From: Pisolithus tinctorius
Taxonomy: Eukaryota > Basidiomycota > Agaricomycetes > Boletales > Pisolithaceae
NCBI GenBank assembly: GCA_024663395.1
Contig: JANFAH010000101.1
Coordinates: 62,001-126,000 of the forward strand
Length of the DNA: 64,000 nt
Direction: 5' to 3'
Shown: piece by piece, positions 13,079 to 23,760 of the stretch
Position numbering within the stretch: position 1 is the first letter of the stretch
How the letters are laid out: every line of letters begins with the position of its first letter
Made by a program: the position numbers and the translations under genes
Notes under the pieces: generated by a model
What the model was told of the DNA's origin: nothing
What the model saw: the letters and a program-made list of their open reading frames with translations, nothing else
Databases searched by the model: none

Positions 13079-16000
13079 ATGGCGAGCACTCGCGAGGACA
13101 GTTCGGAGGTGTTTGATGTGCAACCGCTCGCAGCCGTCACCGAGCCTACACCGGACGGTGACAGCGAAGAAGGTGCCTTCATATATCCAAGTGTGGCAGA
13201 TGATTCAGACGAGGAGTTCGTGTATCCGGCCACCTCTGAAAGCACGACAGTAAACGACCCATCTCCTCCGGCTCCTTCGCCTGAACCAACGACTTCAGCC
13301 GCCAAGTCAACGACACGCGCTGAACAATCCCCATCACCCTTCGGTCCTCCAGTCCAACCCATACAAAACCAGTCACACCCTTCTCCTGCTCAGCTGGAAG
13401 CCCTTTGTGCTGCCGCTTCCTCTGGTGACCTCGCTCTTCTAGAAAAACTATTTTCTACTGCTCTTCAGAGCGGTGAGCTGGAACCTTTTGCCCTTGCAAA
13501 CGACGCCTCCTCCCGCACAGGCTACACTGCTCTCCACTCCGCTGCTAGTCGCGGTTTTCTTGATATAGTTCGGTGGCGTGAGCATTGATTGATTATTGGC
13601 ACCGCTGACATCCGGAAGCTAACCATCGACTCAGTAATCGAAGAATGTGGTGCCATGCCAGACTTGGAAGATCGCGAGGGGGAGGTCTGTCAACCATCTG
13701 TTTCCATTTCCTGACGTTTCTTACATTGTACAGACCGCTTTGCACAAGGCTGCTCTTCATGGTCACCTACCCATCATCAAATATTTGTTGCCGGATAAGG
13801 CAGACGTCCACGCTCGCGACGCGGATGGTTGGACAGCACTTCACAATGCCTGTTCCAAGGCTGGTTTATTTTCCATAACACATGCGTTGCCACTGTTAAC
13901 AACATACCATTAGGGTTATCTAGACATCGTCAGGTGGCTATGCGAACAGGGAGGGGCTGCAACCGAAGCCAATAACATCAAGGGGGTCGACCTCCCTAGC
14001 AATGATGGCTGGACCCCTCTAAGTAAGTCCACCCATGCAACTTTTCGCGTTTTTTAATTTTAAAAAAATCTTCATGCCTTCTGTAGTGAATGCAGCGTCA
14101 AAGGGTCACCTTCCAGTCGTCCTCTACCTGTTAACGAAACAGGGAGCCAACCCTGTAGCAAGAAATAACTGGGGCGAGACCGCTTATGACGTGGCGGCGG
14201 CCGTGTTCGAAGTCTGGATTTGCGAGGTTAAATGTTTCATTTCTCATATCATGTTGGTTTGTCTGAATCATTCTCTAGGTACTTCAAAAAGCCGAAGCGG
14301 AACGCTGGCGTTACACCACTGTTCCCTACAACCCGCTTGCTGTTCATACGACTGTTCCCTTGATTTTGTACGAATATCAACGCCTTGACATGCGCTTCAA
14401 AACTTTGGCGGTTTCTGGAGGGAAACCCAAATTTTCCTCATTTGGCCTAGGAAGACATGGCCGCCATCCGCCGTTTGAACTGAGACTCCCGTCACCAGAC
14501 GAAGATACGGGTGCTGTGTTGGTCGCATCATCGCGTTCCGACGACCAGCGGCCACTCCGGACGGCTCCATATACTTTGTGCAAACCATCCCGCGCAAGCA
14601 GGGCTATGCCGGAGACTACAGAGAAGAGTCATTTTTGGCTGTAAGTGCCTAATTCTGAAAAGATTCCCAGCTCTGCAATTGTAGAGTTCTATAGGTCTGA
14701 TTGGACGCTTGATATAACCCCTCCTGGAGTCGATGCAGAATTTGGCTGGCAGTATGCTCCGGCATTTGATACTGCCGACGAAGAATGGTCAGCAGAGCGC
14801 CCTCCACAGCTGGAGCGTCTTCTGTCTGGTAGTGGGTTCATGACAGCCGGCTTGTCCACTTCCACCCGAACCTACAATCACGTAGCGAACGCTAGCTCAT
14901 CTGCATCGTCGTCCCGATCTGTTCATGCACAAACTTGGGTACGCCGGAGACGTTGGGTGCGGCTCATGCGTCGCCGCCTCGATATACCCCCCTTACCATT
15001 TATGCAACCTGATGGTGCTCTGTATCATCTAGCCACCGACGGAACCTTAATTCCCTGTATCGGCGAAGTGGAGAACGGTAGTCCAGGAGATCCAGATGGA
15101 CTGGAACTCGGAACTATGCCCCCGAATCCCCTTTCGTCGGCACAAGACTACGTTGCCCGTGCGAGGTATCTTGTGGGAAATCGTTCTCGTGATACCGAGA
15201 TTGACAGGGAGGAGTTTCCTGCTATAGAGGCGCGTCGAGTCATTGCCAAACTAGAGCGAGCAACGACAGAATTGCGCCAGGGCATTCTAGGTTGGTTATT
15301 ATATACATGATGAAGGTCACTTCTCATATGCGGGACAGGCGATGACAATCTTGAACGCAGAACGCAAGCTGAGGTTCTCTTGAATACGTATGGCAGAGAG
15401 CTCGAGCGACGTCGCCTCTCCGCGAGTGCTCAGGGTCTTATCATGTCGCAATCGGATGATGACCCGGGTGATGACGACGACGACGACGACGACGAAAAAG
15501 AGTTCCATTACCCGGGCGGCTCGCTCTCGGAGTCAGTGCGCGCCTCCACTGTAGGACCTGCCTCAGCAGACCACCGGACTTCGGTTTCTAGGACTCCATC
15601 AGATCTTACGCCACATTTATCACAGGCAGCGGAGTTCCGCGTTCCCACCTGTGAAGCGCCTCAGAAAATGGTCACTTCTAGATGGCAACCTACCCCACAC
15701 CTTATCTACGCACGATGGGAGAGAGACGAGGAGGTTACTGTTTGCAATAATTGCCGGCGGCGGTTTACTTTCATTCTTCGCAGAGTAAGTTTTCTTTCCT
15801 TATCGCGACGTTTCGTCCGCTTACCCGGAACATTATGGTCAACCCCACCAGCACGTGAGTGTTAGCTTGTATTTCCGTGCGACAACGCTTTGATCGCCTC
15901 CAACAGCACTGCCGCAAGTGTGGCCGCATATTCTGTGATCGGTGTTCGTCACATCGAGCTCCTCTTGACGCCTCAGACATTGTCTATGATCCGGCTTTTA

Positions 16001-16685
16001 CAGAGACTATTGCTTCCGGCTCTCTTCAACGTGTTTGCGACTCCTGCTTCAGCGAACCGAACGCTAGTATGCTCGCGAGATACCAAACCTCAGGTGTTGT
16101 TGAGGACACGGTCGACCACGACAGGCTGGCAGCCCCCAATCCTCTCTCACGACAGATTTCTAGTTCACAATTGAGCGACCTTGCAGAGTGGGTGGACTGA
16201 CGTTGCCTCCATGGATGCATGACTGAGTGCTCCTAAACAGGTGTCCTGTCTGTGCAGTAAGCTTGGCAGACTTAGGACTACCGGCGGACCAAGAGGCCCA
16301 TGTGAAAGGTTGTTTAGATGGCGGTCTAGGACCGTCTGCTCCTCAGGCGGCGAAATATCTGGTTTACAAGCTTCCAGCTGAAAGCACTTTGCTGGGTGTG
16401 GAATGTAAGTTCCCTCATGGCCGTAGTCATTTCTACGCTGACAGACGACTAGGCGTCATCTGCTTGGAAGAGTTCACCAAGGGTATTTGTCTGGAAATAT
16501 TGTCTACAGTGTTTATCTTGACGGATTTGCAGGGTCTCTGGTTGCACGACTGAGCTGTCTTTGTAGCTTCCACAATGGTGTGTTAGCGTGCGCATTGCAT
16601 CCTTGAGCCGTGAGCTAATGAGAGCATAGCTTGTTTCGTATCTTGGCTGAAACGAGACAGATACTGTCCCGTTCACGCTCGCTGA
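13079..16685 (+). CDS. Ankyrin repeat-FYVE-RING protein, probable endosomal E3 ubiquitin ligase
   Basis: A multi-exon gene of about 950-1,000 codons. The N-terminus is acidic and Ser/Pro-rich. Ankyrin repeats follow: GYTALHSAASRGFLDIV, ETALHKAALHGHLPIIKYLL, GWTALHNACSKGYLDIVRWL, GWTPLMNAASKGHLPVVLYL, NNWGETAYDVAA. A long middle region has a D8 run. Near 15710-16050 is a FYVE-type zinc finger: TVCNNCRRRFTF, a spliced CRKCGRIFCDRCSSH (the PtdIns3P-binding core) and RVCDSC. At the C-terminus, CPVCAVSL precedes a RING-H2 finger spliced from CVICLEEFTKG, LSCLCSFHN and CFVSWLKRDRYCPVHAR, with stop at 16683-16685. Pib1 of yeast joins FYVE and RING on endosomes; this protein adds ankyrin repeats. E3 activity and endosomal site are inferred from the domains. 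Confidence 0.9.
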
Positions 16686-16815
16686 GTGCTATGACCGACG
16701 ACGTTTGGATACCACTCGGATTTGCTGGCTCGGATGCAGATACCAGATCAACGCTTACATGTACAATACACATCATTATGGTCTCCCGTGGAACGTGTCC
16801 CACGCAGTATTGTTG

Positions 16816-17855
16816 TCAGTCATCGTCCCGTGGCTCGTAGAATGTGCTATAGCGGATCTTGCTCTCGTCGATACGTATGACGTTTGATAGGTCTTCTAAA
16901 TCGGGGGGAATGATGTCCTGTCCTTTAACACCGTCGTCCTGGTCATCGTCGAACCAGGTCGAAGGATCGCTGGTGTCACTATCGTCGTCGTCGTCCATAT
17001 CCTCGAGATCCGAGTCTGTTGGTTTGTAATTCCTAAATGTCATGTATTGGTATCACGTCGACAAAACGTATGCGAGATTCTTACAGGAAGGCCCACATGC
17101 GGGCATCCTTTTCCTGTCTTGTTAGCACTTCGCCTTTGACCGGCAGTCCTATGCGCCTCCGCCTTTCATCTATGCGTTGCTGCCTTGCCAGGTCCTCGAC
17201 ATGTGCACGTTGCTCTAACGCGATGGCCTCCTGCAGGGTGAGAGAGCCTATATGACTATTACCATTTGAGGGCAAAGGCGCCTGAGCGAAGCCACGGTGG
17301 GTCGGCGTTGTCAGCTTCCAAGAAGTGTAGAACGTTGTACACTCACATATCGGGATAATGCTCGTTGCTTGGCACCAATTATCCGAGGCGATGACTGTGG
17401 GTCGAGATTCATTTTCTCGTCAGCGTTAATGTTTGTGTTCTTGATACCATTTCGTATGTGTTCGATGCCCTCAAGTTCGAGTAAACGGGAGGAGATTGCT
17501 TGCTGCTCGGCTGACAGCCGTTGCACGAGGGCAGATGTAGAAGCTGACCTGCGATGGGGATTGTCAGAGTCAGGGATCCAAGGTGGCCCCTAGGGATCAG
17601 GTATGCATACACGAGGGTTGGAACCTACGATGAGCAGAGTAGTCTCTCGTTGCGATCATATTGGTCATGGAGCTCTCGCAGGGACATCTCCGCGACGAGC
17701 TTCGGCTTGGGTCTGGGTGTAGCCCTGAAGCCCGGTGGTACTGCCGGTTTGCTGCGCATTGGCGATGTGGGGGATTGCAAGGAATTTGCTCTCACAGGAC
17801 CCATGGAAGAGCTTGTGGAACGTGGAAGGGGAACGGAAGTCGGGCTGTCTGTCAT
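16816..17855 (-). CDS. Uncharacterised acidic protein with coiled-coil segment
   Basis: Four to five exons on the minus strand join into one frame of about 290 codons. ATG 17855 opens a Ser/Pro/Arg-rich leader (MTDSPTSVPLPRST) ending in MSLRELHDQYDRNERLL. Helical segments follow: ALVQRLSAEQQAISSRLLEL and EAIALEQRAHVEDLARQQRI. The tail is very acidic: DLEDMDDDDDSDTSD, STWFDDDQDDGVKGQD, and ends IRYSTFYEPRDDD. No catalytic domain, signal peptide or membrane segment is visible. The LRELHDQ...NERLL stretch loosely recalls RNA polymerase II-associated GRINL1A-like proteins, but too weakly to name it. It is convergent with the ANK-FYVE-RING gene (130-base gap). Consistent splice sites make it a real gene of unknown job. 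Confidence 0.7.
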
Positions 17856-17980
17856 CGTTTTTATTGTGCAGGCGTCACACCGCATATACCACTTTCGGAT
17901 GTCAACTCAACTACAAGTACAGACATATACAGTAGCACCAATCCTTTCATTCTCTTCTGCTGCCTTTCACCGACGATGAC

Positions 17981-19106
17981 TCACATGAACATGTCCCCCT
18001 GTCAATGCGTAATCAAATAGGTCAGCTCAGGTGTCGCGTTGGAGAACAACCGCAAATCTCACGACACCGGGCGGCATAAATTCATCGTTGTCAGGCTCAC
18101 CGCTGCCTCTTCTGGGCGCTCCCCTGCGAAAGCCTGGAGGGAACCGGTTAAGTGGACCAGGACCTGGCACTATGGGGTCAAATCGTGCACCAGGAGGTGC
18201 ACCCATGGGCGGCAGGTATCCGTCACCTGCCCAAGGTCCCCTTAGGTCGTCCGGCCTACTTCCTCTGGGACCGAATATTGGATGCTCAGGACCAACGAAC
18301 ATGCCGTCACCTCCATGAGGGGGAAACAAGGGTGGCGGAGCAAACGGATTGCCTCCAAACGGTTCCAAATCTCGTCGACCAATCTCAAGAGGATTTTCGG
18401 GTAGTATGTGAGAGTGCGGTCCATATGGAATCTGGAAGGGAGGAGTGGCTGGTCTTGGCCGGACAGGGACAGGGACTGAGCGTGAAGCAGGCGGACCCAC
18501 ATTTGTGGAAGCGTCCTCGGATTGCTCCACGTAACCTTCCTTCCTGAGGCCCGGTATGAGTTTCTGTATGATCTTTAGTTTAAGTTCGCAGATGAAATCC
18601 GAGATGCGGTTGGGGGAGATGAAGCCATGGACGAGAGGGGGGGCATCAGGACGAGTGACATCATGAGGATAAAACGACGGCGAGGTGAAGTCGTTAGTAG
18701 ATATGTCTAACGAAGCGGATTTATCACTCTGCGAGTCATAATTGAATAGGTAAATATACACAGTGACAGATCTGCGTACTTCGACAGCGATGGCGTTAAT
18801 CAGGGTGCGCTGACCCAACTTTATGACCTTTACAAGAAATTCAAGACTACTCTGTTCATGTTTGTATCTGAATGTGCGGTCTACGAGCCCCTTTGTGTTC
18901 CAGTCGTCTGGAAGGACGCTGTTAGGATGGGGTCTGGCGGGAGACACGTCATCCGTGGCAACAAGACGAAAACCAAGCGTCGTGAATGCAGTATGGATGA
19001 GGACAGAGATGGCATCATGCGCAGACGTCAATGTTTTGTTGGAGTGTGGAAGTAAATCTGGGAGCTGGCGGAGGAGTGCCGCTGGATCCAAGATGTTGTT
19101 GGCCAT
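17981..19106 (-). CDS. FUB1: PI31 proteasome regulator
   Basis: PI31 binds the 20S proteasome and affects its assembly or activity. The N-terminal FP domain reads NTKGLVDRTFRYKHEQSSLE, VKVIKLGQRTLINAIAVE, with a helical end (ISDFICELKLKIIQKLIPGL). A Pro/Gly-rich low-complexity tail includes IGRRDLEPFGGNPFAPPP, a PI31 hallmark, and DNDEFMPPG. If read without splicing, the frame runs to 18027. A GTGAGA donor and CATTGACAG acceptor (intron 17999-18062) instead add an 18-nt last exon encoding GDMFM. This gives a hydrophobic-aromatic-X end like the HbYX tail of PI31 proteins, so I prefer it. Starts at 19106 (MANNILDPAALL) or 19145 are both in frame. It is divergent from PRP5, 135 bases away. Confidence 0.9.
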
Positions 19107-19241
19107 GGCCGTCGTGATGCAGGAAGGGAAAAAGGGGCTTGTCATACTACATATTAGTCAGCGCCTTGGGATCCTAACAAAGACAAACAAAAACATATCT
19201 CTTTACCCGTTGTCCTCCTGCAGACGACACTCGCACAAACC

Positions 19242-22200
19242 ATGACACGCAGGGACAGGTCTTATTCACCAGACAGCTCAAATAAGAGGGTAAGGCCATC
19301 TCACCGTTCACCTCGGTCTCCTTCGCCGACCAGGCGGAATACCCAAAGGACTAGCAGGAGATATGACGACGAAAGAGACAGAGACCGGGACCGCGTGAGG
19401 GACAGGGAACGGGACAGGGAACGGGAACGAGACAGAGACAGAGACAGGGACAGGGATAGAGACCGTCACAGAGACGACAGGTACCGCGACGACAGGCGGC
19501 GAGACGATAGAAGGGATGACCGACGCCGCTCACGCTCTCCGGACCGCAAGGATCGTGATCGTCGACCAACTTCCCCTCAAGCAAAACCCATTGCAGATGG
19601 AACCCCGACGTCTACACCCCAACCAGAAGATGAAAAGCTGAAGGCTAAGCGCGCAAGACTCGAGGCCTGGAAGAAACAGTGGGAGGCTAAGAAGGCATTG
19701 GACGAGGCTAAAGCCAAAGCGATGGCACTGGCTGGAAAGTCGGCACCAGGTTAGTCGTCATTCTCTGTTGCCTTCGATGAGATTTCACACCACTTGATCT
19801 TGGCTCCACAGCTGCTCCAGCCCCTACGCCATCCAAACCTGGGGGGACACTGAATCGTGCGGCATTAACAGGTTTGGGCCTCAAGGGCTTGCCGCTCAAG
19901 CCCGAGGTTCTTAAAGCTTCCAAGGTCACTGCAGCTGCAATGGATGACTCGGTGGAGACCAAGCAGCGTAAGCTGGAGACTCTCGGCGATATGCCTGCCG
20001 TCGATATGACCATGGCTGACGGGGAGGCCAGCGTTGGTGATCTCGAGGTTGACGATGATGATGAAGAGGCGAACAGAATGGATCAAGCTTTGAAGAAGAA
20101 AGCCGCAGATGCCATGGACGAGGACGAAGAGCTCGACCCCCTAGACGCATACATGAGTGGTGTCAAAGAGGAGGTCAAGAAAGTTAATGCCGAGGACCTG
20201 AAAAGGATAGACGGCGGACTTGGTCCAACTCGCGTTCGCCTTGATGATCGCATGGTGGAGGAAGGTGCAGATGACGTCGAGGAGAAAGCCACAGCTGAGG
20301 ACGAACTCGACGCTACTGACTTGAACCCGGAGGAGATTCTTGCCCTTGCAGCCAAGAAGGCTAAGAAGAAAGATGTCGCCGTCGTTGACCACTCTCGCAT
20401 TAACTACGAGCCTTTCCGCAAAGATTTTTACGTCCCACCGCCAGATGTCGCCACCATGACGGATGAAGAAGCTGACCTTCTACGGCTTGAGCTAGACGGC
20501 ATCAAGATACGTGGTATTGATTGTCCGAAACCCGTCACAAAGTGGAGCCAACTTGGCCTCCCTGCAAGCTGGTAGGCACCTTGTTCGGATGGTTGGTATG
20601 ATCAGCATTAACTTTATGATCTAGCTTGGATGTTATAAAACGACTGAATTATACGGCGCCAACTGCTATTCAGGCGCAAGCCATTCCCGCCATCATGTCT
20701 GGTCGAGATGTCATTGGTGTCGCAAAGACGGGCTCCGGAAAGACAATCGCGTTTTTGCTACCACTCTTCCGACATATCAAAGATCAGCGCCCGCTGGAGC
20801 AGATGGAAGGCCCGCTCGCCATCGTTATGACACCAACTCGTGAGTTGGCTGTGCAAATTCACCGTGAATGCAAGCCCTTCCTAAAGGTGCTGAACCTACG
20901 GGTGAGTAATGGTGTTCATTTTTCATCTTCATGCGCTGCGAATGACACCGAACACTTAGGCTGTGTGTGCGTACGGGGGCTCGCCCATCAAAGATCAGAT
21001 CGCGGAACTAAAGAAAGGAGCCGAGATCATCGTTTGCACACCCGGACGTGTGATTGACCTCCTAACGGCAAACTCAGGACGCGTGACGAACCTAAAACGA
21101 GTCACCTACGTGGTGCTGGATGAAGCCGACAGGATGTTTGACATGGGTTTTGAGCCGCAAGTCATGAAGATTGTCAACAATATCCGCCCTGATCGCCAGA
21201 CTGTTCTCTTCTCAGCTACATTCCCAAAACAAATGGATTCCCTGGCGCGGAAGATTCTCCAAAAGCCTTTAGAAATCACTGTTGGTGGCCGATCTGTTGT
21301 AGCCCCCGAGATTGAGCAAATCGTTGAAGTCCGTCCCGAGGAGTCAAAATTTAACCGTCTTTTGGAGATTTTGGGTCAAATGTATAATGAAGACCCGGAA
21401 TGCCGGACGTTAATTTTTGTTGACCGACAAGAAGCTGCTGATAATCTTCTTCGTGATCTGATGCGAAGAGGATACCTGTGTATGTCTCTTCACGGTGGGA
21501 AAGACCAAGTGGATCGAGATTCCACTATTGCTGATTTCAAGGCCGGTGTTGTCCCAATCGTCATTGCTACGTCGGTTGCCGCACGAGGACTGGACGTCAA
21601 GCAGCTAAAGCTGGTCATCAATTTCGATGCTCCCAACCACATGGAAGATTATGTTCATCGTGCTGGTAGAACAGGGCGGGCTGGAAACAAGGGAACATGC
21701 GTCACCTTCATTACCTCCGAACAAGAGAGGTACTCTGTCGATATATACCGTGCCTTGAAGGCGAGCAACGCTACTATACCTAAGGAACTCGAGGAACTCG
21801 CCAATGGTATGTCCTTTTTTTCGCCCTCTACAGCACAGTCATTCACTGCGTGACAGGTTTCCTGGAAAAAGTGAAGTCGGGGAAGGCACAGGTCGCTGGC
21901 TCCGGCTTCGGTGGCAAGGGCTTGGATCGGCTGGACAAGGAGCGAGAAGCCAAAGATCGCGCGGAGCGGAAGGCTTATGGCGAAGGCGGCGAGGAGGAGA
22001 AGACAGAAGAACCACAGAAGACAGCTCCGGGCGATGATATGACTTTCGGCAACTTCAAGGTGGAGATCAGACGCGGACCTGCGCCTGATTCTGCCAAAGG
22101 AATTCTTGGAGTTGGAAGTGCTGCAATCGCTGCTCGACGTGCTGCTCATGCTAAGGAGGAGGAGAAGATACAAGCCCAGATTCGGACCGCGCAGGAAGCA

Positions 22201-22827
22201 GCAGCTCGCGCTGGCAAAGATTCACCCGCCGAGAAGCAAGCACTTAGCGTTGTAGCGAAACTCAATGCTCAATTGAAGGCCATGAGGCTGGTGCTACAGT
22301 CGCAAATACAGCATGAAGAGAACGGCGGCAGGAAAGCCAATCCAGACTCGACGGATTTCCATGCGATCATACCCATTAATGACTATCCTCAGAAGGCTAG
22401 ATGGAAAGTCACGAACAAGGAGACGATGGTCCAGGTATGCATTGTGAAAGTTCGCGCAATCATGTACTCAACTATGATTCCCCTAGCTTATTGATATGAC
22501 TGGCGCCTCAGTTACCAATAAAGGTGAGCAGACCCTTAGTTTTTTCATCTCTCAGAATCTCACCCTCTCCAGGTATTTACTACGAAACTGGGAAGGAACC
22601 TCCTCCAGAGGGTCCACCGAAGCTTCACCTGCTCGTGGAATCGAACGAAGAGTGGAGAGTGAGCACCTTTCATCTACTTTCTTTGCTATTTTCAATTGAA
22701 ACACTTCGGGCAGGTCGAGCAAGCGGTCAGAGAGATTAAGCGTCTCCTCATTGAAGCCTCTGCTGCAGCACTGCAGGCGGAGATGCGCAATCCTAGTGCA
22801 GTAGTAGGACGATACAGTGTTGTGTAG
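19242..22827 (+). CDS. PRP5: DEAD-box spliceosomal helicase Prp5 (DDX46)
   Basis: Prp5 couples U2 snRNP to the intron branch site during prespliceosome formation. The N-terminus is an RS/RD-type tail with a long Arg-Asp/Arg-Glu repeat (about 19360-19520), then [20 protein letters not shown] and the Prp5 box [17 protein letters not shown]. The helicase core has Q motif [12 protein letters not shown], Walker [21 protein letters not shown] in [19 protein letters not shown] in LFSATFPKQ, and HRAGRTGR. After it comes a Lys/Glu-rich helix and a KH-like end ([10 protein letters not shown]...[25 protein letters not shown]). Introns read include about 19752-19811, 20573-20625, 20902-20959, 21808-21856 and three near the 3' end. 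The stop is at 22825-22827. Length and order match DDX46/Prp5. Confidence 0.95.
19360..19520 (+). repeat. Arg-Asp/Arg-Glu coding repeat in PRP5
   Basis: Imperfect tandem of GACAGRGA-type hexamers (gacagagacagagacaggga) inside exon 1 of PRP5. It encodes alternating Arg with Asp or Glu. Such tracts are common in splicing factors; the near-identical DNA units make the length likely to vary between strains. Confidence 0.75.
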
Positions 22828-23760
22828 TTCATTATGTCTTCTTCATAGGTAGCAGACGACTAATCTATGGGTTCTAATCGACCAAGGATGCTTGGGAGAT
22901 CCGGGAGAAAACAAGGATAGGCAGAAAATGGGCAGCGGCAGTGGCAGCCCTGATTAGATTTGCCGTACAAGCACGGCATGGCCTAACCTACAAGTGGTGC
23001 CAGCAAAAGCTTCATGACCCATATAAACCAAATTAATCTGGACGTAGCTTCATCATTGATGTAATGTCTTACTGCTACCCCTGAATACAAGCTCAGCTAT
23101 GACATATGCTTCCGTATGTGGAAACGGTGATACAACTTCCTAAACTGCCGTACTTATCGACTGCAATCACGGGCCGACATCGTACTGTAATTGCAGATTG
23201 GTCAAATTTCCTCATCATTCCGTTTGACATACCCAAGGAACTTGGCTATATGTCACTGTAATGTACACCCCAGCCGCCCTCGAAGCTTGAAGACCCAACA
23301 GGAGATAGAGGCTTCAGTAAGCGAAATCGGCCTATGGTACTGACATCGGCCGGCTGTAATGTTTGTTGCGTACAAGATTGTGAGTCAGCCTTCGCAGTAG
23401 CCTTCGCCGACTCTGAATGGAGTCGCCCATAACCCATTACTTACTCCGTCTAGGTGGTGTGTGATTTCTACCATGTTCACTCCATGATTCAGAGAACATA
23501 GAAACGAGGACTAGGTGAGGGTGATGTGAGTCTTAACGGCCCGGAAGGTCATTTTACTGATGGGGTAAGCAGTGCCTGCCATCCACTGGGAACCAGCATA
23601 GTCATATCGCCTTAGGCAAAGGTGCAGTATTAGACATTTCAGTTCTTGTCATCACATGGCGACACCCATACAAATTCGTTGGGTTCTTTTTCCCCATGCC
23701 CTGAGCCTCAACTGTCACCCGTGTCCACTCCTGTCGTAGAACGGGAGTCCTCCGCGAGAT
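22828..23760. other. Intergenic stretch between PRP5 and the DHA1 transporter
   Basis: The longest clearly non-coding spacer on the left side (about 930 bases). Only short frames without family resemblance are present, such as 23246-23437 on the minus strand. I see no tRNA, repeat or transposon remnant. It probably holds the PRP5 terminator and the transporter promoter. Confidence 0.5.
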
